This document shows, piece by piece, positions 1-6,712 of a DNA stretch of 15,673 nucleotides. Both the position numbers and the translations under genes were made by a program. The first letter of the stretch is position 1. Each line of letters starts with the position of its first letter. The notes beneath the pieces were generated by a model. The model searched no databases and was not told where the DNA came from. It was given only the letters and a program-made list of their open reading frames with translations. This DNA comes from an uncultured Clostridia bacterium (GTDB lineage Bacteria; Bacillota; Clostridia; TANB77; CAG-508). The stretch lies in NCBI GenBank assembly GCA_944388635.1, contig CALXJN010000039.1, positions 1-15,673 of the forward strand. The letters are read 5' to 3'.

Positions 1-17
1 AAAGCTCATAATCGAAT

Positions 18-46
18 TTGACAAAATCATAAAATTATTGTATAAT
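18..46 (+). promoter_or_regulatory. Sigma-A promoter for rnjA
   Basis: A perfect -35 box TTGACA (18-23) and a perfect -10 box TATAAT (41-46) are separated by 17 nt. Transcription would start near 52-54, giving a leader of about 205 nt before rnjA. It is the strongest promoter-like sequence in the window. Confidence 0.85.
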
Positions 47-136
47 TTTAAACAATGTATGTCATATTATATATGGCGAAGATGAGATTTTAAAAATATT
101 AAATATTTGTTGGACGGATTAATTAAATATTTATTA

Positions 137-221
137 TACGATGTAGGAGCGAAATATACATCGTAATTTAAAATTGCAATTTATTATGGGAGATTAAGTA
201 ATTAACCGAAATATTACTTAA
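137..221 (+). promoter_or_regulatory. Structured 5' leader of rnjA with two perfect hairpins
   Basis: Between the promoter and rnjA lie two perfect hairpins. The first has 9-bp arms TACGATGTA (137-145) and TACATCGTA (157-165). The second has 9-bp arms TTAAGTAAT (194-202) and ATTACTTAA (213-221) with a 10-nt loop. Neither is followed by a U-tract, so they do not look like terminators. I recognise no riboswitch family. A structured leader on an RNase gene could serve autoregulation through RNA stability, but that is inference. Confidence 0.5.
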
Positions 222-260
222 AATTTTATATGCCCAAAGAAAGGAAAGGTAGAAGAAAAA

Positions 261-2099
261 ATGATGAAAACAAAAGAGAACCAAGAAAATGGTTCTGTGC
301 AAAAAAAGACTAGAAAGCCTAAAAACCCAAAACAAGAAAATAGAGAAAAAGTTAAAGCAACTCCAGTAAATGAAAAAAGAGCAAGAAAACCAGGAAGAAG
401 ACCAAAGAAAGTTATAAAACCAGTGGAAGATGTAAGATTTAAAAAATCTCCATTAAAAGTAATTCCACTTGGAGGTTTGCTAGAAATTGGAAAAAACATA
501 ACTGTATTTGAGTATGAAGATGAGATAATCATAGTAGACTGTGGATTAGCATTTCCAACTGAGGACATGCTTGGAGTAGATTTAGTAGTAGCGGATACAA
601 CATACTTAGAGAAAAACAAAGAAAAAATAAAAGGACTAGTTATAACTCATGGACATGAAGACCATATAGGAGGAATACCATATCTTTTAAGACAAGTCAA
701 TGTACCAATATATGCAACAAAACTTACTGTTGGACTAATAAAAAATAAATTAGAAGAACATGGATTGTTAAGAAGCACAAAAATATATGAAGTAGAGCAA
801 GGAACTACTATTGATTTAGGTAAAATGAAAGTAGAGTTTATAAGAACATCACACAGTATTCCAGATGCAGTAGGATTTGCAATATATACACCAGTAGGTA
901 TAGTTGTTCATACAGGAGACTTTAAAATAGATTATACACCTATAGATGGACAAAAAATAGACTTTGGAAGACTTGCAGAAATAGGAAGAAAAGGTGTATT
1001 ACTTTTAATGTCAGATAGTACAAATGCAGAAAGACAAGGTTTTACAAAATCTGAGAGTTCTATAGGAGAAACACTTGACGAAATATTTAGCCACTGCAGA
1101 AAAAGGATAGTTATTGCGACTTTTGCATCTAATGTTCATAGAGTTCAACAAATCATAAACTCATCGGTTGAAAACAATAGAAAAGTTGCAATATGTGGTA
1201 GAAGCATGGTGAAAATGATAGAAACAGCTTCAGAACTTGGATATATGGACATCCCAAAAAACACATTAATAGATATAGATTTAATAAACCAATATCCAGA
1301 TGAAAATTTAACAATAATTACAACAGGAAGTCAAGGAGAACCTATGTCAGCACTTACAAGAATGGCAGCAGGAGAGCATAAAAAAGTAGAGATTACACCA
1401 AATGACTTAGTGATAATATCAGCTAACCCAATACCAGGAAATGAAAAATTCGTATCAAAAGTAATAGATGATTTAATGCAAATTGGGGCAGAGGTTATAT
1501 ATAGTGCACTTGCAGATGTTCACGTATCAGGGCATGGTTGCCAAGAGGAACAAAAATTAATGCTTTCATTGATAAAACCAAAATATTTTATGCCAGTCCA
1601 TGGAGAATTCAGACAACTAATGGCTCATGCAGAAACAGCAGAAAAGATAGGAATTCCACATGAAAATATATTCATTATGAAAAATGGACTTGTACTAGAG
1701 TTAAGACCAAATGAGGCAAAGGTTAATGGAACAGTACCAGCAGGAAAAGTAATGGTTGACGGATTAGGTATTGGTGATGTTGGAAATATAGTATTAAAAG
1801 ATAGACAACATTTAGCACAAGATGGATTAATAATTGTAGTACTTGCTATGAATGGAGAAACAGGAGAAATTGTATCAGGACCTGATATAATTTCTAGAGG
1901 ATTTGTATATGTTCGTGAATCTGAAAGTCTAATGGAAGATATGAAAAATGCAATAAGATATGAACTTTCAAAACTTGAAGAAAATCGTATAACAGATTGG
2001 GCTGTGATAAAAGTAACAATAAAAGATACTATAAGAGAATTCTTATTACAAAAGAACAAAAGAAATCCTATGGTATTACCAATAATTCTAGAAGTATAA
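261..2099 (+). CDS. rnjA: Ribonuclease J
   Basis: Metallo-beta-lactamase/beta-CASP ribonuclease (5'-3' exo- and endonuclease) acting in mRNA decay and rRNA maturation in the cytoplasm. The 612-aa product starts with an unusual Lys/Arg-rich, low-complexity extension (about residues 1-62). The conserved core follows, with 'IPLGGLLEIGKN' (68-79), the zinc-binding motif HGHEDH (130-135), the HTGDFK segment, the beta-CASP region and the C-terminal 'PVHGEFRQL' motif. Bacillus RNase J1 is about 555 aa, and the extra length is the basic N-terminus. Two tandem ATGs (261 and 264) lie about 11 nt after AAGG; either could be used. Three bases separate the stop from the start region of gltX, so the two are probably cotranscribed. 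It has no in-frame CGG codon. It could be RNase J1 or J2; the intact metal site favours an active J1-type enzyme. Confidence 0.95.
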   Translation: MMKTKENQENGSVQKKTRKPKNPKQENREKVKATPVNEKRARKPGRRPKKVIKPVEDVRFKKSPLKVIPLGGLLEIGKNITVFEYEDEIIIVDCGLAFPTEDMLGVDLVVADTTYLEKNKEKIKGLVITHGHEDHIGGIPYLLRQVNVPIYATKLTVGLIKNKLEEHGLLRSTKIYEVEQGTTIDLGKMKVEFIRTSHSIPDAVGFAIYTPVGIVVHTGDFKIDYTPIDGQKIDFGRLAEIGRKGVLLLMSDSTNAERQGFTKSESSIGETLDEIFSHCRKRIVIATFASNVHRVQQIINSSVENNRKVAICGRSMVKMIETASELGYMDIPKNTLIDIDLINQYPDENLTIITTGSQGEPMSALTRMAAGEHKKVEITPNDLVIISANPIPGNEKFVSKVIDDLMQIGAEVIYSALADVHVSGHGCQEEQKLMLSLIKPKYFMPVHGEFRQLMAHAETAEKIGIPHENIFIMKNGLVLELRPNEAKVNGTVPAGKVMVDGLGIGDVGNIVLKDRQHLAQDGLIIVVLAMNGETGEIVSGPDIISRGFVYVRESESLMEDMKNAIRYELSKLEENRITDWAVIKVTIKDTIREFLLQKNKRNPMVLPIILEV

Positions 2100-2114
2100 A
2101 AAATGGAGGTTAAT

Positions 2115-3773
2115 ATGGATTATAAAGAACTTGCAAATTTAATATTTCCAAATGTAAAGGATAGCACATATTATGAGCAAAAATATCCAGAAAGAAATCT
2201 AAAAGAAGGTGCAATGGTAGTAAGATTTGCACCTAGTCCAACTGGATTTGTACATATTGGTGGAATATTCACAAGTGTAATATGTTCAAAAGTGGCAAAA
2301 CAAACTGATGGTGTATTTATTTTAAGAATAGAAGATACAGACCAAAAAAGAGAAGTTGAAAACGGTGTAAATGGAATAATTGATGCACTAAAAAAATTTA
2401 ATCTAAAGCCAGACGAGGGGATGCTTGATGAGGAAAATTCTTATGGAGAATACGGACCATATAAGCAAAGCCAAAGAAAAGAAATTTATCAATCATTTGC
2501 AAAAAAATTAATAGAAGAGAAAAAAGCATATCCTTGTTTCTGCAAGCAAGAAGATTTAGACAGTATGAGAAAAAAACAAGAAGATGCAAAACTAAGACCA
2601 GGTTATTATGGAGAATGGGCAAAATGTAGAAATTTAGGACTTGATGAGATAGAAAGAAGAATAAAAAATGGAGAAGAATATATAATTAGATTTAAATCGC
2701 CAGGAAATCCTGAAAGAAAAATAAAACATCATGATGTTATAAAAGGAAATATAGATTTTCCAGAAAATGACCAAGACATAGTAATAATAAAATCAGACGG
2801 ACTTCCAACATACCATTTTGCACATGTTGTAGACGATTATTTGATGAGAACAACACATGTAATACGTGGAGATGAGTGGCTTTCATCACTTCCAATACAT
2901 ATACAACTTTTCCAAGCATTAGAAGTAAAAGCTCCTAAATATGCTCACATAGCACCAATTATGAAAGAAGAAAACGGTGCAAAGAGAAAACTAAGTAAAA
3001 GAAAAGATCCAGAAGCAGCAGTAGAATTTTACTCAAAAGAAGGAATTCCAGCAGATGCAGCAAAAGAATATTTACTTAATATTGCAAATTCTAACTTCGA
3101 ACAATGGAGAAGACAAAATAAAACAGCACCTATCGAGGAGTTTGATTTACAACTTAATAAAATGAGTGTAAGTGGTGCATTATTTGATATGGTAAAACTT
3201 TTAGATATATCAAAAGCTGTAATATCAAGGTATTCAAAAGAAGAAGTATATGATATGGCATATTCGTGGGCAGAAGAATATGATGAGGATTTAAAAACAC
3301 TACTTGAAGAAAACAAAGAATATTCTTTAAAAGTTCTAGGTATTGAAAGAGGTAATGAAAAACCTAGAAAAGACATTGCAAAATGGTCTGATTTAAAAGA
3401 CAATATTGAATATATGTATGATGATAGATTTTTAAATAAAGATATAGAATATGTATATCAAAATATAAATAGCCAAGAGGAAATAAATAAAATTATAAAA
3501 GAATATATTGAAAATAAATTTGATATAACAGATGATAAGCAAACTTGGTTTAATAAGATAAAAGATGTAGCAGAAAAATTTGGATATGCAAGAGAAGTAA
3601 AAGAATACAAACAAAATCCAGAAAAATATAAAGGACACGTTGGAGATGTAAGCACAGTTATAAGAATTGCATTAACAGGAAGAGCAAATACACCAGATAT
3701 GTATGAAATTATGCAAGTACTAGGAAAAGATAGTGTTGCTTTAAGATTAAATAAAGCAATTAATAGAGCATAA
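2115..3773 (+). CDS. gltX: Glutamate--tRNA ligase (long clostridial type)
   Basis: Class I aminoacyl-tRNA synthetase charging tRNA-Glu, and possibly tRNA-Gln for later amidation. The signature 'RFAPSPTGFVHIGG' (37-50) carries the HIGH-box variant HIGG. 'RIEDTD' binds ATP/Glu, 'HVIRGDEWL' is the family motif, and KLSKR (292-296) is the KMSKS-loop variant. I prefer ATG 2115 over ATG 2103 because GGAGG (2105-2109) sits 5 nt before 2115 and overlaps the upstream ATG. The product is then 552 aa, longer than the roughly 480 aa of typical bacterial GluRS but usual for clostridial members. It closely follows rnjA. The absence of in-frame CGG fits its role as a highly expressed translation gene. Confidence 0.95.
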   Translation: MDYKELANLIFPNVKDSTYYEQKYPERNLKEGAMVVRFAPSPTGFVHIGGIFTSVICSKVAKQTDGVFILRIEDTDQKREVENGVNGIIDALKKFNLKPDEGMLDEENSYGEYGPYKQSQRKEIYQSFAKKLIEEKKAYPCFCKQEDLDSMRKKQEDAKLRPGYYGEWAKCRNLGLDEIERRIKNGEEYIIRFKSPGNPERKIKHHDVIKGNIDFPENDQDIVIIKSDGLPTYHFAHVVDDYLMRTTHVIRGDEWLSSLPIHIQLFQALEVKAPKYAHIAPIMKEENGAKRKLSKRKDPEAAVEFYSKEGIPADAAKEYLLNIANSNFEQWRRQNKTAPIEEFDLQLNKMSVSGALFDMVKLLDISKAVISRYSKEEVYDMAYSWAEEYDEDLKTLLEENKEYSLKVLGIERGNEKPRKDIAKWSDLKDNIEYMYDDRFLNKDIEYVYQNINSQEEINKIIKEYIENKFDITDDKQTWFNKIKDVAEKFGYAREVKEYKQNPEKYKGHVGDVSTVIRIALTGRANTPDMYEIMQVLGKDSVALRLNKAINRA

Positions 3774-3825
3774 TTGTGTTTTAACATTGCTAGGATTATT
3801 ATTTATATAATTAATGGAGATTAAA

Positions 3826-4563
3826 ATGAGGAATATTAAATTAACAATTGAATACGATGGAAAAGACTTTAATGGATGGCAAAAACAGAAAGATAAGCTA
3901 AACATCCAAGGAGAGATAGAAAGTGCGATAAATAGAATAACAGGAGAAACAGTCGAACTAAATGCATCTGGTAGGACAGATGCAGGTGTACACGCTCTCC
4001 GGGCAAGTTGCTAATTTTAAAACAGAAAGCACATTAGAAACAGAAAAGTTTATTTTAGCATTAAATGCAAATTTAAAAAATTCAATTGTTATAAAAAATG
4101 CAGAAGAAATGCCAGAAGAATTTCATGCAAGATATAATTGCAAAGAAAAAACATATAGATACATAATAGATAATTCTAAATATGGAAGTGCAATATATAG
4201 GTATTTAGAATATCATGTTCCACAAAAACTAGACATAGCAAAAATGCAAGAAGCTATAAAATATTTTGAAGGAACACATGATTTTAAAGCCTTTAAAGCT
4301 AGTGGAACAAGTAGCAAAAGCAGTGTAAGGACAATATATAAAGCAAGTGTCACACAAAGCAAAGAAAAAATAATAATAGAACTTACAGGTAATCGGTTTT
4401 TTATATAACATGGTAAGAATTATTTCAGGAACTTTAGTAGATGTAGGACTTCGGAAATATAGAACCAACTGTAATACCTGAAATTATAAAAGAAGGAAAT
4501 AGGCAAAAAGCTGGAAAAACTTTACCACCACACGGACTATATTTAGTAGAAGTAAAATATTAA
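3826..4563 (+). CDS. truA: tRNA pseudouridine(38-40) synthase TruA, needing three CGG +1 shifts
   Basis: TruA isomerises uridines 38-40 in the tRNA anticodon arm. The reading frame is interrupted three times, at CGG codons 4000-4002, 4394-4396 and 4452-4454. Reading each CGGN as one glycine restores a 244-aa protein, the normal TruA length. Motifs cross the breaks seamlessly: catalytic Asp52 in 'GRTDAGVHAL|GQVANF' (Gly59), 'TGN|GFLYNMVR' (Gly190) and 'VGL|GNIEP' (Gly209). ATG 3826 is chosen because GGAG (3816-3819) lies 6 nt upstream; ATG 3814 would swallow that site. It follows gltX by 52 nt and has no terminator of its own that I can see. Without the shifts, translation stops four codons after the first CGG. 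Three unrelated decay mutations of identical type are less likely than recoding. Loss of TruA is known to affect reading-frame maintenance, so self-regulation is conceivable. Confidence 0.9.
4000..4003 (+). other. CGGG recoding site 1 (truA Gly59)
   Basis: In-frame CTC CGG GCA would stop at TAA four codons on. Treating CGGG as a single glycine gives HAL-G-QVANF directly after the catalytic loop of TruA. The preceding codon is CTC, so which of the two Cs is extra is ambiguous. Confidence 0.85.
4394..4397 (+). other. CGGT recoding site 2 (truA Gly190)
   Basis: AAT CGG TTT reaches TAA four codons on in the unshifted frame. CGGT read as glycine gives the highly conserved TruA motif GNGFLYNMVR. 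Confidence 0.88.
4452..4455 (+). other. CGGA recoding site 3 (truA Gly209)
   Basis: CTT CGG AAA runs to a stop nine codons on in the unshifted frame. CGGA read as glycine gives DVGLGNIEP, the conserved VG-G segment near the TruA C-terminus. Confidence 0.85.
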
Positions 4564-4631
4564 TGTAACAAAAAATAATAAAATTCATAATATATCTTTA
4601 AAGAAATAAAATTTCTAAGGAGATACATATT

Positions 4632-4961
4632 ATGAATTTTTTATTATTACTTTTTGCATTACCAATTTCTACAATAATTATTGCAAGCATATTAGAAACA
4701 ATTTTAAAAAGTCCAATTAAGGTCGCAGCACTCACTTTTGCAATATATTTAATAGTTGCGTTTTCAGCATTTGATGCAAGTTTTTTAATATATGTAATAC
4801 TTTATACTATACTGGCATTTGTATCAGCTGTGATTACAAGAGCAATAATCGGACTTATAAATGATAACAATGATGAAAGCTGTGAAAGTAACCAAAGCAA
4901 TAATAATTGTAGCCAAAACTGTATTTGTAGTTGCAATAGGTCTAACAGATATTATAGATAG
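4632..4961 (+). CDS. Small membrane protein with Cys-rich tail, possibly DUF2651-like
   Basis: A 109-aa protein of unknown function. Three hydrophobic helices are visible at about residues 2-20, 30-48 and 52-76. A hydrophilic Asn/Ser-rich tail holds five cysteines (84, 93, 97, 99, 101), the last three in a CxCxC cluster that could bind metal or form disulfides. AAGGAG (4617-4622) lies 9 nt before the ATG. The hydrophobic part resembles DUF2651 (YbeF-type) membrane proteins by eye, but I am not certain. The gene ends one base from the convergent ylbJ stop, and no terminator separates them. No in-frame CGG. Confidence 0.65.
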   Translation: MNFLLLLFALPISTIIIASILETILKSPIKVAALTFAIYLIVAFSAFDASFLIYVILYTILAFVSAVITRAIIGLINDNNDESCESNQSNNNCSQNCICSCNRSNRYYR

Positions 4962-4962
4962 A

Positions 4963-6031
4963 CTATATATCCAAATTCAAAAAAGTAAAATTTTGAAGTA
5001 GAATGTATACATAAAATGCAGCAAAAAAGCCTTGCATCAATTTCCCAATAATGTATGGTTTAATAGATATATCAGAATTAGAAGTAATACTTAGAACCTG
5101 TAACATGACAGATATACCACCAAAACCAAGCAAAAATGCACATATAATTATATTAATACTAATTGCCTTCATTGGTATATTAGATATAATAGAAACACCA
5201 TTTGTAAGTTCTACAACGCCTGAAAGTAGACCATTTGCAAAAGAAGGTGGAATGCTCAATAAAGTAAATATAGGGGATAGAATTTTAGATAAGAAGTCCA
5301 AAACTCCAGTGTTATTAAGTATTGAAATAATAACACTAAAAAGCATTACAAATCCACCAATCATCACGACAGTACTTACAGATGTCATAATACTATTTTG
5401 AAGAATGCTTCCTAAACTACTAAATTTAGGAGGTGTTTTTGTTTTTTTATTGAAATAAGTTGAAGAATTTGGAGTTGAATTATGTTTTTTTCTTTTCCAA
5501 AATCTAAATAAAAAACCAACTGTTAAGCTTGCAAGTAAATGAGTTATAAAAAGTAATAGCCCAATAGAAGTATTTCCAAAAAGAGAAATACCAACAGTAC
5601 CTATAATAAAAAGAGGACCAGAGTTATTTGTAAAAGTAATAAGTCTTTCAGCTTCCTCTTTGGTACATATATTGTTTTTTCTAAAATTAGTTACAATTTT
5701 TGCACCAACAGGATATCCACTAATAATTCCCATAATTAATGGGAAAGCTCCTTCGCCAGGTACATTAAAAACAGGTCTCATGAGTTTGGTTAATTTTTTG
5801 CCTAGAAAATCTATAATATTTGTATAAGACAACAATTCACATTCAATAAAAAAAGGCAAAAGAGCAGGAACAACTTGACCGCATCCAAAGAGTTAATCCC
5901 TCTTTAGATGCGCTTAAGTTTTGCTTAGAAAAAGCGATAAGTCCTATTGCAAACAATACAAAAATTATATTTAAAATGTTATCTTTCAAAGATATAAAAA
6001 TAAAATTAGTTTTTACAGTATTTCTTTTCAT
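4963..6031 (-). CDS. ylbJ: YlbJ-like sporulation integral membrane protein, one CGG +1 shift
   Basis: A polytopic membrane protein of the YlbJ family, which is required for sporulation in Bacillus and is related to nucleoside-recognition 'gate' domain proteins. The first part (50 codons from ATG 6031) and the main body are in different frames, joined at minus-strand CGG 5881-5879. Reading CGGT as Gly51 yields 'LTLWM-G-QVVPALLPFF' and a 355-aa protein. That is somewhat shorter than Bacillus YlbJ (about 400 aa). Family motifs are clear: 'SGYPVGAKI', 'EAERLITFTNNSGPLFI' and the later gate-like repeat near 'GLLSGVVELTNG'. The start is the weakest point, because no good Shine-Dalgarno precedes ATG 6031. 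It is 40 nt downstream of ytaF on the same strand, so the two are probably one sporulation-linked unit. A ttg at 5859 is an internal codon, not a likely start. Confidence 0.82.
5878..5881 (-). other. CGGT recoding site 4 (ylbJ Gly51)
   Basis: On the minus strand ATG CGG TCA continues 12 codons to TGA. CGGT read as glycine joins GLTLWM to GQVVPALLPFF in the frame of the YlbJ body. Confidence 0.83.
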
Positions 6032-6071
6032 AAGGCTAGTATATGAGAAAAGTCATTTTATTATGATTTAA

Positions 6072-6609
6072 TTATATAAATATCTTAAATATACCAAATG
6101 AAATTAACAATGCAGAAGAAATGATATTCCAAGTTTTGTTTGGTATATTAGAATTTTTAACAATTTTTTTCCCAATAAATATGCCAAAGGATATAAATAT
6201 AATTTGAAATCCAGAAACAAGTATTGGAAAATAAAAGTTTGAAAATCCACCAATACTACTACCTATGCCAATACAGATAGAATCTAGAGAAAGAGCAATT
6301 CCGAAGAATTATGGCTTCCTTTATATCTATACCATGAGAATTATCAAAATCAAAAGGTATTGGTTCAAGTAATATTAAAAAACCAATTATAACTAAAATG
6401 GCACTACTTATAATATTAGTAACAAAATCAGGCAAAAACATTTTAATTATATTTCCAAGTGCAATAGAAAGAGTTGCAAAAAATATTGACATTATAAATA
6501 GAATAAGTTTTGCCTCAAAGTTTATCTTAGTATTTTTTAATCCATATGTAATGCCAATTCCAAGAGAATCAATACTAGAAGATAAAGCAAGTAATATTGA
6601 ATTAAACAT
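6072..6609 (-). CDS. ytaF: YtaF-like (MntP-related) sporulation membrane protein, one CGG +1 shift
   Basis: A six-helix membrane protein of the YtaF family, structurally related to MntP-type manganese exporters. The N-terminal half (102 codons) begins 'MFNSILLALSSSIDSLGIG', and the second half repeats the same module as 'LGIALSLDSICIGIG'. The halves are in different frames, joined at minus-strand CGG 6303-6301. Reading CGGA as Gly103 restores a 178-aa protein ending at TAA 6074-6072. That is slightly shorter than Bacillus YtaF (about 210 aa). ATG 6609 is preceded by GGAGG at a good distance; a longer open frame reaches 6672 but lacks such a site. The internal duplication with a conserved Asp in each half is typical of the family. 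It is divergent from the ATPase gene and upstream of ylbJ. Confidence 0.85.
6300..6303 (-). other. CGGA recoding site 5 (ytaF Gly103)
   Basis: On the minus strand CTT CGG AAT runs 14 codons to a stop. CGGA read as glycine opens the second YtaF repeat, AIIL-G-IALSLDS. Confidence 0.85.
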
Positions 6610-6712
6610 AACAACCTCCGTCTTTACATAATATGAAAGAATATAAAAAATGTACATAAATTGAAAGGACAAGAATATATATTAATTAATACAAATGAAA
6701 GGAGAGAAAAAA

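Noticed and set aside
111..120. CGG at 115 in the rnjA leader as a recoding site
   Set aside because: It lies in untranslated leader with no supported open frame.
1741..1800. Other CGGN strings inside genes (for example GAC GGA near 1759) as shift sites
   Set aside because: The C is the third base of the preceding codon and GGA is already in frame. The protein reads through normally (VDGLG).
4000..4455. Classical prfB-like P-site slippage
   Set aside because: Only two of ten sites have CTT before the shift codon and none has a stop codon as the A-site trigger; other P-site codons cannot re-pair in +1.
3826..4563. truA (and the other five genes) as pseudogenes
   Set aside because: Apart from the CGG sites, each protein is intact with full length and motifs. 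Decay would bring varied indels and stops, and truA and tsaD are normally important genes.
5051..5401. Plus-strand open frame across ylbJ
   Set aside because: It is an antisense shadow of the YlbJ body with no ribosome binding site or family resemblance.
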